From assembly GCF_000004075.3 (NCBI RefSeq), contig NC_026658.2, positions 3,844,001-3,908,000 of the forward strand: a stretch of 64,000 nucleotides of DNA. The letters are read 5' to 3'. The notes below the pieces were generated by a model, which saw only the letters and a program-made list of their open reading frames with translations, searched no databases and was not told where the DNA came from. Of the stretch, positions 23,963 through 36,156 are shown one piece after another (the first letter of the stretch is position 1; every line of letters starts with the position of its first letter). A program made the translations under genes and the position numbers. Source of the DNA: Cucumis sativus (Eukaryota > Streptophyta > Magnoliopsida > Cucurbitales > Cucurbitaceae).

Positions 23963-26332
23963 ATCTGTATTTTATCCGCTGATGAGAAGAAATATGATAA
24001 CCAGAGAGAGTGATCGGTAGACTTGTTTGTTTTGAATTTGTGTATGTGTTGGGAACTCAATCTCTTTGTTTTGCATTTGGAGACTGTTGTAATCATTTTG
24101 AAGAGGTTCCAGGGGAATTTTACCGATGATTAAAAGGTCGAGGTCGACTTGAGCACGAGAAAGACTCAACAGATTGTCTTCAACCAAAAAAGTTTATGTT
24201 TTGAAACTCAGACACACACATGTACTAAAAATAAAGCTAACATAAAACTAATTATTGATTATTAACGAACAAAAATTTATTTTTACTCTTTTCCTCCCTT
24301 CCCTCTCTTTTCCCTTTTCTCTGTTCTTTCTTCTACTCCCATTGTGGCCACTTCTTGCTGCCTTCAAGTTTCTTCTTTTTCCCCCTTCCTCTTCTTTCTC
24401 CCTTTCCCACGCCACCTTCTCCCCCTTCTTTTGCTCTCTCGTTGTCCATCCACCTATTTGATCCATTATTTGATCCATGTGACCTACGATGCTGCAAACC
24501 CTAATAAACCTCGATATTCTTTGACCATACAAGAGGTTGATGTCAAAAAAATTGGTGTTAAGTGCAAGTGGACGTAGCAAGTTATAATATAGTAAAATGG
24601 TCTAGAGACCAAGTATCATCTTCTGAGATTAAATGCTTGGATTAAATTTAACTATTCTTTTCTGAGATTAAATGCTTGGATTAAATTTAACTATTCTAGA
24701 ATCATGTTGATTTTCTCTATGGGATGAAAACTGAAGGACTGATTTGATTTTTAACTTCATTTAAGTCCTGTCAATATTTATATGAATGAAATGTTGTGTT
24801 AATGTTATATACTTAATTCTAGAAACTATGATTTGGATTATTATTTTTCCATAGCATTTTGTGCTATTGCTAACATAGTTGATTACTAGTCACTAGAATC
24901 ACATTATGAAAAACTACAATCAACCTTCTTTATTAACCTAACTATATACATGATAGATTAGTATGTATCAAATTAAAAGCACAGTTTTTTCTAATTGAAC
25001 ATTTAGTTTAGCACGAATTGAGGATGAACCAATGTAATAGGGAAAAGATTTTCTAAAATGGATATTTTCCCAAAACAAGCACGACGATGTGGTGCCATCT
25101 TGATTTCTACACCCCACTGTCCTTCATATATTGCAGTATTGTGATGCCCTTTTTGCATAAGGTCCTACCGCCACGAGCGATGCTGCTGCTCCATCCTCCA
25201 AATCAACGCTTCAGTTTTTTTTCCTCCCAATGTTAGGCTTGGTTTTTGACCTTTTCTGCTATTCTTTTTACCTCTTCTTTAACTTTGATTCTCAAATAAT
25301 GTGCATAAATGGAGAAGCAATACACGAGCCAACTGTATCATGTCGATATACTATTTTTTTTGACATACGTCAACATCACATTTACTATAATTGTATGGTA
25401 AGAATTTTAATGTGATTTATTTTCTAATTTTATAGCATGCACATTATTTAATTACATTATTTGCAACCATTCTAAATAATTTTGCTCAAGATGTACACAA
25501 TTATTTGATGGAACACAATTTACAAGATTCGTATCTGTAATATATTATTCAACAGACAAAACGACTCAATGTTGTAGACATAAATCGAAGACATATTTGA
25601 CGTAGACGACACTAGGGTGAGGATGTTGTAGGAGGAGATTAAGATCATGGTTAGTTCGTAATTATAACTTTTAATCTGTATGAACTTTAATTTTAAATGT
25701 TAAATTATACAAATTTACATTTTTATTTGCATCAAAATCATGGTCACGTTACAAACTTTTTTTAAAAAAAAAAACGTTGAAAGCTTAAACAAAAAAGTCG
25801 TTTAGAGATGTACAATTTTTTTCTTCCAAATTTGTTCAAGTAAAATAACTTAAAATGTACAACTAAATGTGTTGCATCAAAACAGTCAAAAGTCCAAACT
25901 TCACGTAACTATCATTTATACTTCAAATAATAAGTTAATTTTTGTTACCATCCAAGTTATAACTACGAGATTTCAAATAATAGTTTTCAAATAACATGTA
26001 TATTAGACTAAAAATAACATTTGTAAATATTTATAACTACACAAAAATTTATCACTCTAATAGACTTTTGTCTAAACTGATTGTATATTTGTCTTCAGTT
26101 GTTTTTTTTTTTTAATTTCTAAAAACTAATAAGCTCATACATAAATTTAAAATTTAACTTGAAAAAAAGAACACTTATTTTAGTTTTGAAATTTTGATAA
26201 AAGTCAGAAAACAATTGTGTACGTAATAAAATCTTTATAACTAAAGAAATTGAATTAACCTTTAAGAACAAAAACGAAATGGCAAAAGTCGAAAGAGAGA
26301 GTCTCTCTGTAATAATAAGAAGATAGAATTAA
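23963..26332. other. Spacer between the ARID and DUF604 genes
   Basis: No gene is supported. A pyrimidine-rich stretch (24285-24440) creates open frames on both strands that show no family features. A short tandem duplication lies at 24622-24697. The remainder is AT-rich. Confidence 0.6.
24622..24697. repeat. Tandem duplication, 39-bp unit, two copies
   Basis: A unit beginning TCTGAGATTAAATGCTTGG starts at 24622 and again at 24661 with no mismatch I can see over the 37 bp that both share. The perfect match suggests a recent slippage or repair event. Confidence 0.9.
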
Positions 26333-29300
26333 TTAAACACTGATCTCTCCTTCCCTGCAGGTACCCACACCAATACTCAACACTCCTTCCTTCTCCATTT
26401 CCATTACTCTACAACAGTTCCTTCTCGGAGCCTGACAACAACAACAACAACAACCATCGTCAAATTATAATAGCGAGCACTAGCCATAGGAACCACAACA
26501 ATATAATGAACTAAATATGTTTTTCAAAGTCAAGATTAAAGGGTTTACTAGAAATCTATGTGCTTTTAGGAATTTCAAAATCGAGAAAAAAAGGGTGGAA
26601 ATACTCACAGAATCCCAAAGGCTGGGGTTGGGTTTCTTAGACACAATGACCATTTGAAGGAGAGCAGGATCAGCCATCTTCCATTTGCAAAAGGGATGTG
26701 GTGAACGGTCTTTCAAATACTCTGTTACAATAAGGCCTGTGGAGGAGTTGAGAGTGGCATTTGAAAAGTAGAATATGAAGGGCTTCTGGCAGGGATTTCG
26801 AGTAACAGGGCGAGTATTGAATGCATAAGCAGTGTAATCAGCTTTTCGGTACCAGTTCAGGAATGTTCTCGACGGCATTTCCATCTCCCGGGGAGAAAAA
26901 AAGCCTCGAAAGATTTGGACTGAGAAGCCCCAAGAGTGGGAGATGGTCCACCCCCTGGCTTTGTCGTAGCAGATGGATTGCTGCATTAAGGCTGCCGAGT
27001 CTAGCCTCATTGGAACTAAGAGTCGACGGAGAGCTTCGAGTCTTGTGGTGTCTGGGAAGATGGGCTCGACGATGTCAAGATGGTGTAGTGATACCAATGG
27101 CGTCACTGGATGTGCTGCTAGTAGCCCGAACAGATTGCCGTAAACATCACACTGATTCTCGAGAAAAGACAGGGGAGTATTAGTTTTAGTGTCTGAAGTG
27201 TATACTTTGTGATGAATCCATTAACTATGTGTTGGACATAGACATGGACATATTAAAAAGTGTAAAGAAAGAAAAAGAAAATGTTACCACACAGCAAGCA
27301 AACTATAATGAGCTAGATAATTAGGTGATGCAATCCACCTAAGTTTATTAATTTATTTTTGGATGTTTCACAATTTAAAACAAAGAGTAATACTTGAGTG
27401 AATGTGCATCATCCATCTACCTTCCTAACATTATATAAGAATTGAGAAGAATTTTCCAAACAATGTTGTAGGAGGTGCAAAGTGACCATTTTTGTCCGTT
27501 AAAAATAAAAAACGAGGCAACAAAAATAGTCATGGTTTAAGTTTCAACATAAATGAAAGCAAAATCAAGAGAAAGACTCTGGAAGGTAGGACAAAAGAGG
27601 TGACACAAATAGTAATAGAAACGTAGCTAAAAACAATATCAATGTTGAGATTTAGGGTTGTATATTATTAAAAGAAAAATGGTGACATTGAATGATTACG
27701 TGGGGGGAAGATAATGGAGGTAATAGAAGGAAAGGGAGGTGAAATTATGGAGAAAACGTTGGGGAACTCAACACCTCAAAATTCAAACCTTTCCAAATAA
27801 AACCAAGGGTTGGAAATTGGAATTACCAAACTCGCTGATTCTTAGGATACACACCTCTGAACTCCCACCCTCGCTCCAACTTCAACCTCATTTCAATCAT
27901 TCATACCTTATATATCCATTTCTTATCATCAAGTATAAGATTTGAACTTCTAATCAAATTAAAAATACAAACACTCAATGGATGACAAATAGTCTTAAGC
28001 CTTTTGTGTTTTCCATTTTGCAACAACTTGGCCATCAATTGTTTAATTGTTATAATAAGAAGTTTCATCAAAATCAAATGAGTCTAGTAGTTTGTAAACA
28101 TATTGACTTGGTTATTAATTTCATCACAAGAAAATCTCTTTAAATTGTAAAACTAACTTCTACAAATAAAGTTTGTTACATACTAAATTGTTTTAGAATA
28201 AAAATAAGAGACTGAGTTGTTGCAAAATACGAAGTATATAATTTAAATAATCATTTCCATGAAAAGTTAGAGACCAGAAATAGTTGCTGAGGAGATATCT
28301 AGAAATAACTTTTACCACAACCATAAATGCTTAATCAATATCTACTCAACTAAGGTTGAATAAGCTATTTTCTAAAACCTTATAACAATATCTCAAATAA
28401 CCCAAAGTTCAACTACCATAATATTTGTATTAATGGTTTATTGTTGACTTTAAATTTGTAGTATCCATAAAAATTAGTATTGCTATTATTTCATTAATTT
28501 TGATAAAACAGAACTAAATTTACTGATTTAAATGTAAATGTACTAACTTTGAATAAATCCTTACTAAAGGGTCTAAAATAGTATTTTAACTAAATAAATA
28601 AAAATTTAAAACAGCCAAACAATCTCTCTCCCCTATTTCCACATCAAAACAGTTTTTCTTTTCAAATTGATTTAAAGAAACTAAAAATTTTAATTAATAA
28701 AAATAATTATAATAGATAACAATTTTAGTAATAGTAAAAAATATATAACAATATTTTTAAAAATTGAGTTAGAATTGTATATTTATAATTATGGAGGGCT
28801 ATTTGTGTAAAAAGAGAAACTTCAAAGCTATTTGTGAGAAATAAAGCAAACAATTGCTTGCCTTCTTCTTTATGAAAAAAGAGAGAATGAAGAACTTAAA
28901 AACAGAGCAGAAAAAATGGAATGCACCTGGTGAAAGCCGAGTTCCTTAGTGAGTGGAACGCCGAGTTCCGCCATACAAGCCTGAATACGATCATCGGACC
29001 CATAAAGCCCTGGATATCTCTCCAAACACCCGTCTTGCATTTTCTCAATCGCCTTCGCCAACGGATAACTAATCGCAAATCCTCCTCCTCCATACGCCAT
29101 TCCATACGACAAATGAATGTTCTGCAAATGACTTTCCGACGAGCTCCCAATGTAATAAAACCCATTATGATCGTATTTCCTCAACACTCTCACCAAATTC
29201 TCTGCTACAAACACCGTATCGTCATCCCCCATCACTACCCACCTCACATTCTCTGCCCCTAAACGCATCGTTTCCCCCACTATCCTCGATATCCTTATCG

Positions 29301-29886
29301 CCGACCGTCGCCCTTGTTTATTCCTGTAAGCGAACCTCCCCGCGTCCCCTGACACCACCACTGGCGGCAACAGTTTGGAATCCTCCGTCTTAGTCGCCAC
29401 CGGCTCGTCCATCCACACTACAGCTCTCATTTTTCTGGGGTCGAACCAGAGCTTGATGTACTCTTTTCTCTTCTCCCATAGATTGGCCGATGCGGCGATT
29501 CCGAAAACGATGTCTTGGATTTCGGTTTGGGTGTGGGGTTTTTGAGGGAAGTTGGGGATTGTTTGATTTCTGATGGGAGATGAAATTGAAGAAGAAATGG
29601 GGAGATCATTTTGTGTGTTGAGTGTGATGGGTTGGTCGGCATCGGGGCAGGGGTCGTCGGAGGAGAGGAGTTTGAGAGTGTAGACGATGTAAGTGACGGA
29701 GAGGAAGAGAACAAGAAATATTAAGAGCTTTGGTAGTGACCGGAACTGAGGGGCGGAGGTGGTGGTGGCCGGAGGCCAAAGGAGGTTGTCGGGGTTTTTC
29801 ATAAATGGTAATTTAGATTTGGAGAATTGAATTTGGGTTTGGTAAATTAGAGGTTTGTTGTGTAATGTGGAAATGGGATTTGACAA
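26333..29886 (-). CDS. DUF604 / Fringe-like (GT31-type) glycosyltransferase, 533 aa
   Basis: Three exons on the minus strand: 28927-29886, 26609-27151 and 26333-26431; the joined frame has 534 codons. A type II membrane anchor (LPKLLIFLVLFLSVTYIVYT) lies at residues 51-70, after a 50-residue cytosolic tail. The lumenal part holds DIVFGIAASANLWEKRKEYI, RAVVWMDEP, the metal-binding triad in WVVMGDDDTVF (DDD at 221-223), FYYIGSSSESH, YGGGGFAISYPLA and LYGSDDRIQACMAELGVPLT. The second exon adds GNLFGLLAAHPVTPLVSLHH and HSWGFSVQIFRG, and the end reads LWDSAPRRNCC before a divergent tail. These are the marks of plant DUF604 proteins, related to animal Fringe beta-1,3-N-acetylglucosaminyltransferases; Golgi location is expected and the plant acceptor is unknown. 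An alternative start at Met29 (29800-29802) would shorten the cytosolic tail. Confidence 0.93.
26435..26454. repeat. (AAC)n microsatellite beside a splice acceptor
   Basis: On the coding (minus) strand this is a GTT run ending only two bases before the CAG acceptor of the last exon of the DUF604 gene. It therefore takes the place of the usual polypyrimidine tract. Confidence 0.85.
27152..28926 (-). other. Long first intron of the DUF604 gene
   Basis: A 1,775-bp AT-rich intron with GT-AG ends. No open frame of note and no repeat with clear ends was seen. Confidence 0.7.
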
Positions 29887-32199
29887 ATTGCAAAATTTAG
29901 TGTTTCTTCATGCTAAGAGCTCCACGGGGTGTTTGAATGAAATTGATGGGTGTCCTCATCATCTTCTTCTTCTATTTTTAATATATAAAAGTATATAGAA
30001 ATTAAAAGAAAAATGATACACTTAATTTTAGAATTGTATCTGTCATAAATTTTAAATTAAGTTTTCTAGTATTAGCTTATTATTGATTCTTTTTTTTAAA
30101 ATAAATAGATTTTTATTAATAAATTTGAAAAATGCGTTCACATGTTGTACTCTTTCTCATGAAAATAATAACAATTTAGATAAAAGTTAAGATATATTAA
30201 AAATACATGACTATATATATTCTTTTAACAATGTAGTTTTTTTTATAAAATATTTAATTATATTATACGGTAAGTTTAAGTCTTAAAATTTTATTTTATT
30301 ATGAGAATGAATAATTTTATGTTTTAAAAGAAAATAAGAAGAAGTTGATTGGAAAAGTGGAAGGATGCAAAGGATAAAAAGATGTAATACCAAATATATA
30401 TAAATATATATTTGGAATTGTTGGTGATGAATTTTGGAGTTATGAAGAGAGTAAATGGTCACTACTTTCCTTAGTTTGCCAAATTCGAATGAAGCCATTT
30501 TTACTTTCTTGGCGTTTGGCGATTCTTGACAAAAACTTGGAAATTGGGATGTGGTTGGTTTGGATTCTACCCAACCTCACATTTACAATCAATTTTGATT
30601 TTAATCATAGCACAAACAACCATAGTTTTTTTTATTCTTTTCATTATGCTTGCTTTTCAATCTTATTAAACCATTTTTAACGTAGTCTAACCTAAATGAA
30701 TCTAACTAGATTACATCTCTTGCTACAGTGTAATTAGATAATTTATATTAGTGTAATTGTAATCAAAATTATTGTTATTGAAGGTTAAATTTTTTAAATT
30801 TTATATTATTATCATGAAAATCAATAGATCGAAGAAATTTAATTAGGTGTACAAAAAATATATATATATAAAAACCAATTAAAAAATTGATATATTATAA
30901 AATTTATGATGTATATGTAAAAAAAACTAAATAAACTAGCTACACCTAAGAGTTTGAAACCAACCTCCTACACACATGTATAGAAACTCAAATTTTCAAA
31001 TCCTACACTTCAAACACATCTCATTATACAAACGCATAAGCATTTCATTTTAAACACGCACGGCAAACACCTTCTTAAATTCGAAGTTATGTCCATTTGA
31101 TCTCTTGTTGCAAAATACTTTTAATAGTCTTCATTTTTAACTTTTAGTTAAGAGAATATACTAGACGGTTATGTGATCGATGATGCGGATGCCATTATGT
31201 GTTTAATGAGATGTTAATTATATTTAAAGAGTTAGGAAAATCATGTAAAAACTAATTTAAAAATGTAAAAGGTTAGAATAAATAAGTGCCTAAAGAGAAT
31301 TTTTCACTTATTCTTTCTTAAGAACTTCTGTAGGCAATAGAGAGTCAATCCTCATACCCTTCTACTATAGTAAGTAAATATATTATGATCCCAAACAAGT
31401 TCATATGCCTATTATTTATATTATAATTATATTGGTGACATATCGATAATTATTTTTTGTGTTTCATAATCTTTTTCGAATACAATAAAATGATTGATTT
31501 ACCCTCGTGTTGATGCTAAATTCAAAGTAAACGTGAAAATATTGACATTTCTCACAATTTGATACCACATTTACAAATTAAAGATGTGAAACGATTAATA
31601 TTTTCAACCATCTTTATATCATCAACAAAATTTTGATTCTATCCTAGTTTGAGTTTAATTTTCTCAAAACCAAATCAAATCGATTGGTTGTATAGACTAT
31701 AGAAGTAACTAAATCAATGTCTAACCAATGGGAAAAACTAAACCCTAATAGTTTAATATATAGGATAAAAATGAAAAAGTATTAAATGGTGCAAACTCTT
31801 AAATAATTATAAAGAACAAAGCAATTAATGATTTGTTTGGACTATTAGGATTGGAAAAGAACTTGGAATGGTTTTGCTTTTTCCATTTTAGAATGAATGG
31901 GCAATCAAAGAGTCAGCATGATTTGTTAATAATGTTATACACTTTTTGATTTTTAGATAAATAAAATTAAGAATGTTTTTCATTTAGAAAAATATAAAAT
32001 CAATTTTGTGAAACAGTAAAAAAGCATTTTGATGACTAATTATTGCTAAGAAAATTTATGGAACTTTGACATGCTTCAAAAAATAAACAAAGAAAAGACG
32101 TAATTTGTTAACTACAACAAATTATAGACTAAGTTAAAAATACACACACAAGTGAAAGTGTTCAATTTACACACACATGGACGAAACAAGCTCAACGTT

Positions 32200-32299
32200 G
32201 GCCCATAGAAAGGTTTGGTCCATGCTCTATTTGGGCCTTGGGCTTATTTAGGCCCATTATTTAAAATGTTTAAATGAAATTAGGAAAAAAAAACCCTAA
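32200..32299. promoter_or_regulatory. Cluster of site II motifs with a telo-box
   Basis: Within 100 bp there are GGCCCA (32200-32205), TGGGCC (32232-32237), TGGGCT (32239-32244), GGCCCA (32251-32256) and the telo-box AAACCCTAA (32291-32299). This pairing of TCP-bound site II motifs and a telo-box is characteristic of promoters of plant translation and ribosomal protein genes. No coding sequence was found within 3 kb on either side. Confidence 0.5.
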
Positions 32300-32710
32300 A
32301 AAGGTTAAAGTTTATCAAAGGATGTATATGGATTTCATATCAATATATAATTCAAAATCTTAAAAAGTTGCAACTAAATAGAAAACCCGTATTAAAAGCA
32401 ACTCGTTTCTAGTCTCAATTAATTCAATTTATTTTTTTACTTTTAAAATTGTCAACTCTCTAAAAATTGTTTTTAAAAAGTTTGGACAAATAAGTTATGA
32501 TCGTTACTTAGTAAAGACTAATTTTTTTTCTTTGTTAGTAACAAAAAAGCTAAATGGAATAGAAGTATGTGTTTTAAGAGGCCATAAGTCATGAATCTCC
32601 GATATTCTTATTTTTAATTTTCAACTCCATTACACTCTTTTCAAAATTAGATAATTCTATGCATATAATTCAATTGAGCTATCGATCAATAAGTTAGAAT
32701 ATAAAAGAAA

Positions 32711-32895
32711 TGTTGCATATAACAAAATTTGTCAAAACTTATCTAAAATATAAATCTATCATCTCTGATATACCATGTTGCAAATATTGATAGATCACAA
32801 GAATTTATTAGTGATAGAAATCTATCACTGATAGACTTTGCTATGTTTGTAATTTTTTTTAAAATGTTGTGGTGTAATTAATTAGCCTTATAATA
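32711..32895. mobile_element. Truncated copy of the foldback MITE family
   Basis: Inner arm sequences (TTGCATATAACAAAATTTGTC on one side; TTTGCTATGTTTGTAATTTT, then AAAATGTTGTGGTG on the other) and central GATAG palindromes match the copies at 5111 and 11844. The outer arms are missing or too diverged and no target duplication was found. Confidence 0.55.
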
Positions 32896-33556
32896 TAGTC
32901 ATTTAATTACATTAGGTTTGTCATCAAATTACATTCTATTATTTTCATTTTCAACTTTAATTAGACTCTTCATAATTATCTTGTGACTTTCATTTAATTA
33001 CCTTTTATTATTTTTATTTGAAACATGCACATGGAATTTGATTACTGTGTGATTGATTGCTTGAGGATCATCATTTGATTACATTTTATATATTTTTTTA
33101 TTAAGTAGTTAATTTGTCTAATAGTTATATAATTTTCTTATGATTGTTGTATGAATAACATATATTTTTGTCAAATTAGTTAGCAGTTAATTTGAATATT
33201 GTCTCCTAATTGTGTTATGATTTGCATAAGATGAACTTCTATTCTTTGAAGTAGAGTTAGTAGTGTTTGATGTTCTTATATCGACTGTGATAATTAATAA
33301 TAATTTATTATTTTTACAAACGGAAGGAGAGACAACACTCAGAAGTTGTAAAGAGTTTTGAATAGAGAGGTCAATCAAATAGAAATCAGATAATACTGAG
33401 ATAATGGTAATTAAATAGAAATTAGATATCGATCTGGTAGTAATCACGTGACATCAAATATAAAAATGAAAATTACATGACAATTTGGTAGCAACTATAT
33501 TATAATCAAATATTAATCATACATGACAATCAAAAGCAAATTTTGCAAAAATGAAC

Positions 33557-33616
33557 TAGCTGAATTGGTATAAATTAATATGTCTTGACAATCATGGGCA
33601 CGTAGTTCAAATTTTC
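33557..33616 (+). mobile_element. tRNA-derived SINE-like fragment
   Basis: An A-box-like TAGCTGAATTGGTA (33557-33570) is followed by a B-box-like GTAGTTCAAATTTTC (33602-33616) at tRNA-like spacing. An A-rich 3' tail follows near 33640-33672. No intact tRNA fold. Confidence 0.5.
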
Positions 33617-35619
33617 TACTCTATTATACTGAAAAAATGTCATAAACTAAATTTTTTTAAAAAAGAAAAAAAACTGTGTAACACCTTCTTCATACAATTC
33701 TTGTACAAGAGACAGAAAGATGAAACTTTAATACGTAGGGTGAGATTCATATATCAATGGCACAACTAAGCCAATTCAGTAAAATAGTAGCACACAACTA
33801 TAATTATAAGGCATCCTTAGAGTTTTTCAAGTATCCAAATACTAGCAAGGGCAACACTATCTTCATATTTTTGGACACAATCATATTGTCTATCTATATA
33901 TATATATATCAAATCTACCTAATGAGTGAAAATTCATAAGGAAAATATTGTTTGTTGTTCACATAACAGCATGCAAAGGTGATCAACTAAAGGAAGGTAA
34001 TGCATATAATTTATTCTTCATTAAATTAAAGAAGCATTATACTCAAACATCATTATTTTAATAATGTATTGTAGGAAAAGAGGTGTCTTTTACAGGTTTA
34101 GTACCAATAATTAGGGATTATCTATATATATTTACCACGTGGAAAGCAAGTTAATTAATACAAACATTCACTTAATCTGAAACCATATCTAATTAAAATT
34201 CAACCTCCAAACACATATTATTATAAATCTAAATCAATATACTAAACCCACATTATCAAGATTTTGAAAGGCATTATGTTCGTATCTTTTTATTTTGATT
34301 TTAAATCCATGCATGCTATACACACAAATTAAAAAATTTCAACTTTAAAATTACTAAACACAATGCTATTTTTAACAAGTCACAAGTGGATGATCGAGAT
34401 CAAAAAGTGCACCCGACCATCTTAACTAAAGTAATTTGACACAATCTAGCATCCACATCAACTTCAAATAATCCATAACAAAATGGAAATTCGTATATGT
34501 TAAAACCAATAATTCCTACGCCTCAAAAAACTTGGATTGAAACTAAGGGTCAATAAACCAGACTCTTTTTTCTCATAGATAACCCAACTCATATGTGTAG
34601 AAATAGAAAAGTTAAACAATGGTATATTTGATCATATGTAAAGGGTAACAATTAGAAGAGTGCAGAGATGACCAAGGAGAACATTCTTCATTATTATCTG
34701 TATATGAATACAAATCTTTTTAAAAATGTTTAAGAAGAGAAAAACTAGCCAAAAAGATTCAATGCAAATACACTCCTTTCAGACTTATCCTTTTAAATAC
34801 AATATTCCCTTGGCTATAAAGATAGTAGGTTAGCTATAAAGATACTATGGATGCACTTGAAATATTATTTCAACTAAGTTAGTATATATTGTGTTTTGGT
34901 ATCCTCGTCGTACTGAAACCCGAAGCAATTGATTACCCACAAAAGAATTGTACTGAGAAAAACTGGGAAAAGCTCATAATGCAAGTACTCTCAAGGCTAG
35001 AGGGAAGCCCATAAGAGACTAAAGGCTAGAGAGGGAAGCCATAATACCCTTAGCTATCTTATTATGATCATAGGACTTTGCATTTCATCATAGACAACAA
35101 GTGCAAGGCTAAATGTCTAATTAACGTTTGCTTTACACATTGCATTAAACAAAGTAAAGTACATATATTTATATATATAACTAATACCATTCAACTACTC
35201 CCCTTTTAAAGCAACCACAAACACAATGAATTAAAACACCCAAATTAAATAACAAAGAGCAATTTCAGGTGTATATGGTCCTCACATTTTTTGAGAAATT
35301 GACACAATAAAGAACTACAATCATCATGATGCTATTTTTCAATACATAGATATCTGAATCATCAGATTTGTTTAACAAATAGATCACTATATAAACACAA
35401 GTACAAACTACGCCAAACTATATATACATACACACAAATATATAGGCATAGGCTACACAAATTCAAGCTACATATGTTTCCTTTCAAATACTAAACATAA
35501 TAATTGCACACATTTATTTAGTAAAAGAACCACTCATACTAAACCATACCCCTTTAGATTTTTTTTCATATATAGTCAGCTAGAGAGAGTAAATCAAAAG
35601 ACATACTCATTCATATATT

Positions 35620-36052
35620 TCACTGTTTGGTGATATCACCAAACAGATACCCTAACGACGAATCGCCACCCGGAGCAGATTTCACCTTGGTTGATGGACG
35701 ATCCTGATTCAAAGTTCAGAAAATGATTTTAAACTCAAAATTTTATACGCAAAATAATTAAGGAAGTGATTAACAATAGAATTCATTTGAAATCCATATC
35801 TAGGTAGAATAATACAATTACCGTTATGAAGTTGCCGGAGTTTTGGCCGTGAGCTCGAGGATAATTATTGTTGGAAACAAGTTGTTTTGGAGAGGGAGAA
35901 GGATTGTTATTATGATCATCAGGGTTAAGATCAATACCATAAGGAGGAGGAAGAACAACTTTGGAGACTTGAGGCTTTCTAGGTTGATCATCCTTACCAA
36001 AAAGATAACCTAAGGAACTTCTTCCACCACCATAGCTTCCACCTCTACTCAT
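35620..36052 (-). CDS. SPIRAL1-like (SP1L) microtubule-associated protein, 104 aa
   Basis: Two exons on the minus strand, 35822-36052 and 35620-35703; the frame of 105 codons closes exactly. The N-terminus reads [19 protein letters not shown] and the C-terminus [19 protein letters not shown], the two conserved blocks that bracket a variable Pro/Asn-rich middle in SPIRAL1 proteins. Family members are about 100-130 residues and bind cortical microtubules, acting in the directional control of cell expansion; Arabidopsis spr1 mutants show twisted growth. The two repeats around SSLGYLFG are near-copies of each other. Nothing unusual in length or structure. I cannot say which SP1L member it is. Confidence 0.94.
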
Positions 36053-36142
36053 GATATTTGGATTTGTGGCTGGATCTGATCTTCAGCTTTACTACACCAA
36101 GAACACAAAAGAAAGTTTAAAACCCTAATTTTGGTTGGTTAA

Positions 36143-36156
36143 TTTATATATATAAT
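36143..36156 (-). promoter_or_regulatory. Probable TATA box of the SPIRAL1-like gene
   Basis: On the minus strand the sequence is ATTATATATATAAA, about 95 bp upstream of the ATG, a suitable place for a plant core promoter with a short leader. A TG/TA microsatellite lies just upstream (36175-36207). Confidence 0.5.

Larger units (their letters stand above)
29887..35619. other. Intergenic spacer between the DUF604 and SPIRAL1-like genes
   Basis: A 5.7-kb AT-rich stretch with no supported gene. It holds the DUF604 promoter side, a motif cluster at 32200-32299, a truncated MITE (32711-32895), a SINE-like piece (33557-33616) and TA-type microsatellites such as 33894-33909. The two flanking genes are both on the minus strand. 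Confidence 0.6.

Noticed and set aside
24248..24580. Overlapping frames on both strands
   Set aside because: A pyrimidine-rich tract gives low-complexity frames on both strands with no conserved motifs or splice support.
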